Source: Promicromonosporaceae bacterium (lineage in GTDB: Bacteria; Actinomycetota; Actinomycetes; Actinomycetales; Cellulomonadaceae). From it: a stretch of DNA of 15,623 bases. Numbering within the stretch: position 1 is the stretch's first letter; each line of letters begins with the position of its first letter. Under the pieces are notes generated by a model that worked only from the letters and a program-made list of their open reading frames with translations, searched no databases and had not been told where the DNA came from. Shown one piece after another: positions 6,331 to 13,229 of this stretch. The stretch is taken from NCBI GenBank assembly GCA_009780755.1, contig WQZL01000041.1:1-15623 (forward strand), given 5' to 3'. A program made the position numbers and the translations under genes.

Positions 6331-7731
6331 ATGACTACTCAGGTAAACAGCCAGAGCGGCTTGTCACGTACCTCTGCCCAACGCCTTACCGAAGCAGTCG
6401 CGTTGTTGCGTCAGGGCGTGGAACTGCTTACCGAGCTAGCGGCCGACGATTCTGTGGGTGGTTGTTTGCGGGATATCGAGTTTGATGTGCTGGCTGATGC
6501 TGAGCGGGAAATCCGGCGCCTTGAATCCCGTGAAACTGCGGTGCGGTTGTGCATGCTGCCCGTGCTCGACACCGATGGCCGGTGGGCCTTGCAGGGTGCC
6601 CGGTCGTTCCCGGCCTGGTTAAAAGTGCACGACGATGTGCACGAGGGACAAGCGAAACGAGAGTGTCGGCAGGGCAAAGTTCTGCGGAATCATCTACCAG
6701 CGACCAAGACAGCAGCACTATCCGGAGCCGTGAGCGAAGAGCATGTCACCGCCCTAGTCGGCGTCTGCACCACCGAACCACGACTAGCCGCGCTAGCCGA
6801 GCCAATGCCCGGCATGCAAACCACCACCATTGACGAAAGCGGCAACGAAGTAACCTTAGGGCCGTCCGGTGAGGAGTACCTCCTCGACCACGCGATTCGG
6901 TTCCGCCTCCCTCACTTCACCCGCTTGGCCAAGCACTTCGCACACCGAGCAGACCCGGATGCTGATGAGCGTGGATACCGCGATGCAAAGGCTCGGGAGT
7001 TCTTCGACATTGGCTTCACCCTAGGAGGCGCCCAAGTCACCGGATTCCTCACCGAAGAACACGGCCGCACCCTGGAAGTCGCGCTGAACAGTGTGATGGG
7101 AGCGCCAGCTGCTAATGATGACCGGCTCTCCACTCAACGTCGCGCCCAAGCACTGGCTGATCTATCCCGAATCGCGCTCGACAACGGACACACCGGCACC
7201 GGCGCTAGCGTGCGGCCACACCTGACCGTGACCGTCTCCTGGACCGAACTCCAAACCCAAATCGCTTCTGCGAACCTCGACCCAGCAACCGAACCAGAAC
7301 TCTACGATCAAACCCAACGGCTACTCACGTTGCAACGGACCCCAGCATCATTCGAGAACTCCACCGGCGTGTTACCAGACTCCTTGCTCCGCCGAATTGC
7401 CTGCGACAGCGAAATCCAACGCATCGTCTTCGGACCAGACGGACAAATCCTCAACATTGGCCGACGGGAACGTACCATCAAAGGACCCCTCCGACGAGCA
7501 GTAATAGCTAGAGACCGCCACTGCACCTACCCCGGATGCTTTGAGCCATCCTCCAGATGCGAAGTCCACCATGCAGTACAACACTGGGCCGCACACAACG
7601 GGCAGACATCAGTCGACAACGCCGCACTCCTCTGCTGGCACCACCACAACCACGTCGACGGAACCGGAATACAAATGAGGTGGACCGACCATTGGACATT
7701 CACCAACCGCAACGGACAAACCATCACCTAG
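6331..7731 (+). CDS. DUF222 / HNH endonuclease domain protein (13E12 type)
   Basis: A 466-residue protein. ATG 6331 is chosen because GAGGAGG (6318-6324) precedes it by 6 nt. An N-terminal DUF222 region (about 20-330, mostly helical) is followed by a C-terminal HNH nuclease domain at about 398-450: CTYPGC, then CEVHH, a W-containing stretch, and LCWHHHNH, with the paired Cys and His residues expected for zinc and catalytic metal binding all present. The length is typical. These proteins exist in many copies in actinobacterial genomes (the 13E12 repeat family of mycobacteria), and their role is unresolved; DNA repair, restriction or mobile behaviour have been suggested for the family. Here the gene separates LppM paralogues 2 and 3 and has family 1 repeats or remnants on both sides (6097-6170, 7742-7753). 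No truncation or frameshift is seen. Confidence 0.9.
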   Translation: MTTQVNSQSGLSRTSAQRLTEAVALLRQGVELLTELAADDSVGGCLRDIEFDVLADAEREIRRLESRETAVRLCMLPVLDTDGRWALQGARSFPAWLKVHDDVHEGQAKRECRQGKVLRNHLPATKTAALSGAVSEEHVTALVGVCTTEPRLAALAEPMPGMQTTTIDESGNEVTLGPSGEEYLLDHAIRFRLPHFTRLAKHFAHRADPDADERGYRDAKAREFFDIGFTLGGAQVTGFLTEEHGRTLEVALNSVMGAPAANDDRLSTQRRAQALADLSRIALDNGHTGTGASVRPHLTVTVSWTELQTQIASANLDPATEPELYDQTQRLLTLQRTPASFENSTGVLPDSLLRRIACDSEIQRIVFGPDGQILNIGRRERTIKGPLRRAVIARDRHCTYPGCFEPSSRCEVHHAVQHWAAHNGQTSVDNAALLCWHHHNHVDGTGIQMRWTDHWTFTNRNGQTIT

Positions 7732-7741
7732 ATATGCCTTA

Positions 7742-7753
7742 GGTGGTTTCGAA
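7742..7753. repeat. Family 1 remnant after the DUF222/HNH gene
   Basis: GGTGGTTTCGAA, the end of a half-unit, lies about 10 nt past the HNH stop codon. The rest of the unit has decayed or was lost. Confidence 0.4.
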
Positions 7754-7827
7754 CCCACAGCCAACCCGCACCGCCGAGGAAGACCTGTTTGTCAGCTACG
7801 GGCTACTCATCTGGCAGAGTTAGGGGC

Positions 7828-9222
7828 ATGTCCAACTCTCGGCTCCCCGTTCTCGGTCGCGTGTTTACGCTCGGCCTCATTTCCGTATTCACACTTGCCG
7901 GATTTGCGCCCGCCTCGCGCCTCGCGCAGACCCCCACCCCGCCGCCCGATGCACCCATGCAAACCTCATGGATCATCACCATAAACGAGAACGACACCTT
8001 CGACATCGTTCAGCGGGCAGCCATCGCGGAGGATGCGGCCCTACTGCTTGGCTTCGACGATGCCGATTTTGACGAGATGATTGAATGGCTGTCCGAGGAT
8101 TTCCAATGGTTCTTCAGTCAGGGCGAGACGACCGTTGCCCCCGTCTTAGAGCCTGGCTTCATGGGCTATGTAATTACCGGTGCCGGTATCGTCTTTGATG
8201 AGCTGGAGTGGTTTGTCTCTGAGTTCTGGATTGAGCGCATAGGCGACGAGATCGTGGTGGTCGGCGAGTTCAATCTCGATCCTGATTTCTACGGAGAAGA
8301 CATCGATCCCGAAGAGCTGGCATTAAGTGAGCAGTCGTGGATGCTGATCTCGATCACCTTCCCCGACGGGATCACCGAGGCCGATGGAAACCTAACCGGT
8401 GACACCGTGTACTGGCTGCCGCAGATGGGCGAGGTGACCGCCATCAACGCGCGTGGTGCCGCCGGCGAAGGTGGCCCTCCCCCGCCCATCCCAACCCCGG
8501 ACAACGATGAGGATGACCCCGCCGACGATCCCAACCAGGAGCCATTCACCCCCGCCCCCCTGCCTCCGGGCCATTCCCTCGCGATGGTTTGGCATATCAC
8601 CGTGCACGAAAACGGAACCCTCGATCTGGTTGAGACCACCGCTTTCTCCGACGAGTTTGCCGTGTCGCAGGGGTTTGCCGATGCTGGCGCTCTCTGGGAC
8701 GAGATCGGCTGGGATGACTTCGCCGATGAGCCAGAATCCTTGTTCACCGCCGACGGTTACCGAGGGTTCGTCTCCGGGGTATCTGGGATCGAGTTGGCCC
8801 AGTTGGAGCGGATGCTAGGTAGCCTGGCTCTATCCGAGGCCGACGGCCTGGTGACCTTCACCGGGGAACTCGACATGGCCTGGGAAAACCTTGAAGACTT
8901 CCCACCCCTCCAAGCCGCGATCTTCGCCCGCGAATGGGTGGGGGTGATCGTCACCTTCCCCGGCGAGGTGATCGAACACAATGGCACTCTGACCGACACC
9001 ACCGTCTCCTGGCAGCAGCAAAGCGGCGGCATCTCCGAGTTCCACGCCGTAGCCCGCATCGCCGATGGCGGTTCAGCCCCCGGCGATGCGTCCGCAGCAA
9101 CGGACGATAGCAACGAGGGTCTGCCCATCCTCGCCTGGGTGGGAATCGGCGCCGGTGCTGGGATCATCATCGTGGGCGCCGCCACCTTCTTCATCCTGCG
9201 CGCCCACCGCACGAAGTCCTGA
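7828..9222 (+). CDS. Exported membrane protein with two LppM-like domains (paralogue 3)
   Basis: A 464-residue protein. The signal sequence ends FTLAGFAP (about 21-28), again without a lipobox Cys. LppM-like domain 1 (about 46-210) opens with ITINENDTFDIVQRAAI and closes with ISITFPDGITEADG...GDTVYW. A Pro/Asp-rich linker of about 35 residues follows. Domain 2 (about 247-412) opens ITVHENGTLDLVE and closes VIVTFPGEVIEHNG...TTVSW. A transmembrane helix at about 433-457 ends in the basic tail RAHRTKS. Domain 1 is closest in feel to domain 1 of paralogue 2 (shared DTFDIVQR and a similar EW(L/M) helix). The start is uncertain: ATG 7828 aligns with the MS(N/D) starts of its paralogues but has AGGGG only 1 nt away and may be leaderless, while TTG 7789 has GAGGAA about 7 nt upstream and would add 13 residues. 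No Cys-repeat region is present. Confidence 0.7.
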   Translation: MSNSRLPVLGRVFTLGLISVFTLAGFAPASRLAQTPTPPPDAPMQTSWIITINENDTFDIVQRAAIAEDAALLLGFDDADFDEMIEWLSEDFQWFFSQGETTVAPVLEPGFMGYVITGAGIVFDELEWFVSEFWIERIGDEIVVVGEFNLDPDFYGEDIDPEELALSEQSWMLISITFPDGITEADGNLTGDTVYWLPQMGEVTAINARGAAGEGGPPPPIPTPDNDEDDPADDPNQEPFTPAPLPPGHSLAMVWHITVHENGTLDLVETTAFSDEFAVSQGFADAGALWDEIGWDDFADEPESLFTADGYRGFVSGVSGIELAQLERMLGSLALSEADGLVTFTGELDMAWENLEDFPPLQAAIFAREWVGVIVTFPGEVIEHNGTLTDTTVSWQQQSGGISEFHAVARIADGGSAPGDASAATDDSNEGLPILAWVGIGAGAGIIIVGAATFFILRAHRTKS

Positions 9223-9253
9223 CACATTCGACTGGTTGGGTAGCGCACAGCCG

Positions 9254-9347
9254 GGTGGTTGAGTAGCGAGCGTCAGCGAGTGTGTCAAAACCACTCCAGC
9301 GGATGACCGGTGGCTTCGACACGGGCCTGGCGGCCCTACTCAACCAT
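9254..9347. repeat. Family 1 half-units between convergent genes
   Basis: Half-unit 9254-9294 (GGTGGTTGAGTAGCGAGCG... to TGTCAAAACCAC) and reversed half-unit 9308-9347 (GGTGGCTTCGACACGGGCC... to CTACTCAACCA) fill most of the gap between LppM paralogue 3 and clpC. A further fragment, ACTGGTTGGGTAGCG, lies at about 9232-9246. Placed between convergent genes, the pair could act as a two-way terminator; no T-run is present. Confidence 0.8.
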
Positions 9348-9367
9348 CCGATCTGAACCCGTGTGTT

Positions 9368-11950
9368 CTATTCAGCCAGCGGAGAATCTTCTGGGGTGGC
9401 GGTGTCGTCAGCCAGCTTGGCCAGGGATGCCGCCTCGCGGGCAGCTTGGGCCTCCAGCTCGGCGGCCATCTCCTCAATGACGTCGGCCAGCGGCACCTCG
9501 GTGAAGGTGAACTTGCCCCCGGCTCCTTGGCCGTCGGTGTCGATCACAATCTTCTCGCCGGCCTTGACCTCGTGATAGAGAATCTTCTCCGAGAGCGCAT
9601 CCTCGATCTCCCGCTGAATGACGCGCTTTAGGGGTCGTGCCCCGAGTACCGGATCGTAGCCCTTCTCGGCCAGCATCTCTCGGGCGGCCGCGGTTAGTTC
9701 AAGCGCCATGCGCTTTTCGGCCAGCCGCTTATCTAGCTTGGCGATCTCCAGGTCAACGATCTGCACGATCTCGTCGCGGGTGAGCTGCGGGAACACCACC
9801 ATCTCATCTACCCGGTTTAGGAACTCGGGCCGGAAGTGCTGCTTTAGCTCGTCGTAGACCTTGCCCTTCATCCGCTCGTAGTTCGTCACCAGATCGCCGG
9901 ACGCTTGGAAGCCGGTCTGCACGCCCTTGGCGATGTCGCGGGTGCCCAGATTGGTGGTCATGATGATGACGGTGTTCTTGAAGTCGATCACCCGACCCTG
10001 GCTGTCGGTGAGGCGACCATCTTCTAAGATTTGTAGCAGCGAGTTGAAGATGTCCGGGTGTGCCTTCTCCACCTCGTCGAATAGCACGACCGAGAACGGC
10101 TTGCGCCGCACCTTCTCGGTGAGCTGGCCACCCTCGTCGTAGCCGACGTAGCCGGGGGGCGAACCGAACAGGCGCGAGGCGGTGTGCTTCTCGGAGAACT
10201 CCGACATGTCGAGCTGGATCAGGGAGTCTTCATCGCCAAACAGGAACTCTGCGAGCGCCTTGGCCAGCTCCGTCTTGCCAACACCCGTAGGCCCGGCGAA
10301 GATGAACGAGCCGCCGGGACGCTTCGGGTCTTTCAGCCCGGCCCGCGTGCGGCGGATGGCCTGCGCAAGCGCCTTGATTGCGGCGTCCTGGCCGACAACC
10401 CGCTTGTGCAACCCCTCCTCCATGCGCAGCAGGCGGCCCGACTCCTCCTCCGTGAGCTTGATGACGGGGATGCCGGTGGACATGGCAAGTACCTCGGCCA
10501 CGAGATCGGAATCTACGGTAGCGACGGTGTCGAGGTCGCCAGCTCGCCAGGCTCGCTCCATTTCCTGCCGCTTGGTGGCCAGCTGCTTTTCGACATCGCG
10601 CAGCCCGGCGGCCTTCTCGAAGTCCTGCTCGTCGATGGCTGATTCCTTCTCGCGACGCGCCTCGGCGATCTGCTCGTCAAGAGATTTCAACTCTGGCGGG
10701 GCCGTCATGCGGCGGATACGCAGGCGGGCGCCCGCCTCGTCAATCAGGTCGATGGCCTTGTCCGGTAAGAAGCGGTCGTTTACGTAGCGGTCTGCCATCT
10801 TGGCGGCAGCCACGAGTGCGCCGTCGGTGATGGTGACGCGGTGATGCGCCTCGTAGCGGTCACGCAGGCCCTTTAGGATTTCGATGGTGTGCGACAACGT
10901 CGGCTCGGCCACCTGGATTGGCTGAAAGCGCCGCTCTAGGGCCGGGTCTTTTTCGACGTACTTGCGGTATTCGTCCAGCGTGGTGGCGCCGATGGTCTGT
11001 AACTCGCCGCGGGCCAGCATGGGCTTGAGAATGGATGCGGCGTCAATGGCGCCCTCGGCCGCACCGGCGCCGACGAGGGTGTGAATCTCATCAATAAACA
11101 AGATGATGTCGCCGCGGGTGCGAATCTCTTTGAGTACCTTCTTTAGCCGCTCCTCGAAGTCGCCCCGGTAGCGCGAACCGGCCACCAGCGAACCCATGTC
11201 AAGGGTGTAGAGGTTCTTGTCTTTCAGGGTTTCGGGCACGTTCCCGGCAACGATGTCCTGCGCGAGACCTTCGACAACGGCCGTCTTGCCGACGCCCGGC
11301 TCACCGATCAGCACCGGGTTGTTCTTGGTGCGACGCGAGAGTACCTGCATCACGCGTTCGATCTCGCTGTGGCGGCCAATCACCGGGTCAAGCTTGCCGT
11401 CTCGGGCGGCCTGCGTGAGATTGCGTCCGAACTGGTCAAGCACGGCCGAACCGGCCGGGGTGCCTTCGGCCGGGCCGCCACCAACCCCAGCGGCGACGGG
11501 TTCCTTGCCGCCCTGGTAACCGGAGAGCAGCTGGATCACCTGCTGACGCAGTTTGTTCAGGTCGGCGCCCATCTTGGTGAGTACCTGCGCGGCAACGCCC
11601 TCCCCCTCGCGGATCAGGCCCAGCAGAATGTGTTCGGTGCCGATGTAGTTGTGGCCGAGCTGTAGCGCCTCGCGCAGCGAGAGTTCGAGTACCTTCTTGG
11701 CGCGCGGCGTAAATGGGATATGCCCGCCGGGGGCCTGCTGCCCCTCGCCGATCCGCTCGGTGACCTGCTTGCGGATGCCGTCAAGCGAAATATTGAGGGC
11801 TTCGAGACTCTTGGCGGCGACACCCTCCCCCTCGTGGATTAGGCCGAGCAGCAGATGCTCGGTGCCGATGTAGTTGTGGTTGAGCATCCGCGCTTCTTCT
11901 TGCGCAAGCACCACAACGCGGCGGGCGCGGTCAGTAAACCGTTCAAACAT
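9368..11950 (-). CDS. clpC: ATP-dependent Clp protease ATPase subunit ClpC
   Basis: An 860-residue cytosolic class 1 Hsp100 unfoldase that feeds proteins to ClpP. Double Clp-N repeats lie at about 1-145 (two NYIGTEH(L/I)LLGLI motifs). AAA+ module 1 has Walker A GEPGVGKT at 216-223, Walker B ILFIDEIH at 283-290 and pore loop RYRG at 260-263. The UVR/M-domain is at about 425-460. AAA+ module 2 has Walker A GPTGVGKT at 553-560, Walker B VVLFDEVEKAHP at 621-632 and pore loop GYVGYDEG. The length fits ClpC rather than ClpB, which has a longer middle domain, or ClpA, which lacks UVR. ATG 11950 gives the conserved MFERFTD start with AAGGGA 10 nt upstream; GTG 11956 would leave 4 nt. The expected ClpP-docking tripeptide site reads T-G-F (679-681) instead of the usual hydrophobic-G-F. 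A candidate ClgR site lies about 115 nt upstream. Confidence 0.97.
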   Translation of the reverse strand: MFERFTDRARRVVVLAQEEARMLNHNYIGTEHLLLGLIHEGEGVAAKSLEALNISLDGIRKQVTERIGEGQQAPGGHIPFTPRAKKVLELSLREALQLGHNYIGTEHILLGLIREGEGVAAQVLTKMGADLNKLRQQVIQLLSGYQGGKEPVAAGVGGGPAEGTPAGSAVLDQFGRNLTQAARDGKLDPVIGRHSEIERVMQVLSRRTKNNPVLIGEPGVGKTAVVEGLAQDIVAGNVPETLKDKNLYTLDMGSLVAGSRYRGDFEERLKKVLKEIRTRGDIILFIDEIHTLVGAGAAEGAIDAASILKPMLARGELQTIGATTLDEYRKYVEKDPALERRFQPIQVAEPTLSHTIEILKGLRDRYEAHHRVTITDGALVAAAKMADRYVNDRFLPDKAIDLIDEAGARLRIRRMTAPPELKSLDEQIAEARREKESAIDEQDFEKAAGLRDVEKQLATKRQEMERAWRAGDLDTVATVDSDLVAEVLAMSTGIPVIKLTEEESGRLLRMEEGLHKRVVGQDAAIKALAQAIRRTRAGLKDPKRPGGSFIFAGPTGVGKTELAKALAEFLFGDEDSLIQLDMSEFSEKHTASRLFGSPPGYVGYDEGGQLTEKVRRKPFSVVLFDEVEKAHPDIFNSLLQILEDGRLTDSQGRVIDFKNTVIIMTTNLGTRDIAKGVQTGFQASGDLVTNYERMKGKVYDELKQHFRPEFLNRVDEMVVFPQLTRDEIVQIVDLEIAKLDKRLAEKRMALELTAAAREMLAEKGYDPVLGARPLKRVIQREIEDALSEKILYHEVKAGEKIVIDTDGQGAGGKFTFTEVPLADVIEEMAAELEAQAAREAASLAKLADDTATPEDSPLAE

Positions 11951-12059
11951 CGTCACTAGATCCCTTGTTCTATCTCAACCCCGGCCGACTGGTCACGGGC
12001 GGTCCACATCAGACTCTAAGCGGTAATCAACTTACGTGACCCCGAAATTGCCCCATGTT

Positions 12060-12070
12060 CGCCCCCGGCG
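12060..12070 (-). promoter_or_regulatory. Candidate ClgR operator upstream of clpC
   Basis: TTCGC-CCCCG-GCGTGAA contains the CGC-N5-GCG core of the ClgR box, with a pyrimidine and a purine at the expected inner flanks; the central A and some outer positions do not match. ClgR activates clpC and clpP genes in corynebacteria, mycobacteria and streptomycetes. Such a core can occur by chance in GC-rich DNA. Confidence 0.3.
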
Positions 12071-12107
12071 TGAAACCTCGCCCCCCAAAACCACCTGCCC
12101 GCCCGCG

Positions 12108-12181
12108 AGATCGTTGATTTGGGGTGAGATCGTTAGATTCCGCATGCGCAAATCGACGATCTCGCCCCAAATCAACGATCT
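12108..12181. repeat. 74-bp near-perfect palindrome between clpC and fructokinase
   Basis: Arms 12108-12133 and 12156-12181 are 26-bp inverted repeats with one mismatch (AGATCGTTGATTTGGGG... against ...CCCCAAATCAACGATCT). The 22-nt centre contains GCATGC and partial complementarity of its own. Each arm holds two AGATCGTT-like units. Unrelated to repeat families 1 and 2. No T-run follows on either strand. Confidence 0.85.
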
Positions 12182-12184
12182 GAC

Positions 12185-12248
12185 GGGGGTAGGAGAGGGT
12201 AGAGGGAGGAGGAGGAAGGGGGTAGAGGGAGGAGGGAGAGGAGGCGGG
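12185..12248 (-). terminator. Polypurine/polypyrimidine tract after the fructokinase gene; possible Rho-utilisation region
   Basis: On the plus strand 60 of 64 bases are A or G (GGGAGGAGGAGGAAGGGGG-like). Read from the minus strand, right after the fructokinase TAA, the RNA would be C/U with a single G, which is the low-G, high-C composition that Rho loads on. The plus strand, with several GGG runs, could form a G-quadruplex. The palindrome lies just beyond. Composition is seen; the terminator role is inferred. Confidence 0.35.
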
Positions 12249-13229
12249 TTAGTTTTGGTCGTCTAGTTCGGCGGTGGTGGGGGGGTCGGCGCCGGGGCGG
12301 GAGACGGTGATGGCGGCGGCGCGGGCCGAACGGGTCAGGGCGGCCAGTACGTCGGCATCGCTCAGCGCGGCCAGCTTTTTGCGGGCATCTGCGCCGTAGA
12401 TGCCGAGCGTGCCGAGGGTGTCGAGCAGGGCGCCCATAAAGGTGTCGCCCGCGCCGACGCTGTCCGCCACCTCGACCTCAACCCCGGGAACACGAAGCTC
12501 GGTGATTGAACCCGTCGGAATCCCGCCATCTGGCGTCTTGCTGGTGGCTTCGACGAGCGCAACCTTCGGGGTTGCGCGCAGGGCCACCGCGCCGTCACCG
12601 CCGAAGGTGACTACCACCAGCTCCGGGCCGAGGGTGACCCAATGGCGGGCGGCGGCGAGCGGGTCCATGTCAGGGTAGTACCAGGCGAGGTCTTCGTCGG
12701 AGACTTTTACCAGGTGGGCCAGGGCGACGAGCCGCTCCACTCGGGCGCGGGTGTCGGTCAGGTCGGGAGTGATCGCGGGGCGGGCGTTCGGGTCGAAGGA
12801 GACCAGCGCCCGCTCCCGCGCTGCGATCAGCGTGGCCTCGATCATGGTAGCGCCCGGTTCCAGCACGGTGGCGATGGAGCCGATGTGAAGCAGGTCTGCG
12901 CTAGCTGCGGCAGTAGCGGTTCGCCCCGGGTCAGGGGTCCAGGAAAGATCGAACTTATAGGAGGCGGAGCCAGCCTCATCCAGCATCACCTTCGCCGTGG
13001 AGGTGCGGTCGGTGATCGGCTTGGTGGAATCTACCGTTACGTTTGATGCCGCCAGCCAGCGGTGCACCATCTCACCGCGCGCATCGTCACCGAGGCAGGT
13101 AACCAACACCGGGCTGCGGCCGAGGCGACCAAGCGTGACGGCCACGTTGGCCGGGCTACCGCCAGGCACCTCACCCGTGGGCAGAACATCTACCAGGGCT
13201 TCGCCAATGATGACGTAGGAGGCGGCCAT
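12249..13229 (-). CDS. scrK: PfkB-family carbohydrate kinase, probable fructokinase
   Basis: A 326-residue ribokinase-fold enzyme expected to phosphorylate fructose to fructose-6-phosphate with ATP in the cytosol. PfkB signature 1 is at 23-36 (GGSPANVAVTLGRLG), the sugar-binding region includes FDPNAR (145-150), and signature 2 is DSVGAGDTFMGALL at 256-269, with the anion-hole GAGD and catalytic Asp 262. Length is normal. The ATG overlaps the isomerase stop by 1 nt (TGATG) with no good ribosome binding site upstream, so translation probably depends on coupling. The upstream gene encodes an AGE-family isomerase, which fits a mannose-to-fructose-to-fructose-6-phosphate route. Substrate choice among PfkB sugars is inferred from context and overall similarity to bacterial fructokinases. 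The gene is followed by a C/U-rich tract and a large palindrome. Confidence 0.85.
   Translation of the reverse strand: MAASYVIIGEALVDVLPTGEVPGGSPANVAVTLGRLGRSPVLVTCLGDDARGEMVHRWLAASNVTVDSTKPITDRTSTAKVMLDEAGSASYKFDLSWTPDPGRTATAAASADLLHIGSIATVLEPGATMIEATLIAARERALVSFDPNARPAITPDLTDTRARVERLVALAHLVKVSDEDLAWYYPDMDPLAAARHWVTLGPELVVVTFGGDGAVALRATPKVALVEATSKTPDGGIPTGSITELRVPGVEVEVADSVGAGDTFMGALLDTLGTLGIYGADARKKLAALSDADVLAALTRSARAAAITVSRPGADPPTTAELDDQN

Noticed and set aside
9120..9222. Sortase (LPXTG-like) anchoring of the LppM-type proteins
   Set aside because: A C-terminal hydrophobic helix and basic tail are present, but no LPXTG-like motif precedes it in any of the three.
10182..10787. Long plus-strand open frame opposite clpC
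   Set aside because: Shadow of the highly conserved clpC coding sequence; Ser/Arg-rich and without domain features.
12108..12181. Rho-independent terminator
   Set aside because: The hairpin would be very strong but no T-run follows on either strand, and the arms are AT-mixed repeats rather than a GC stem.
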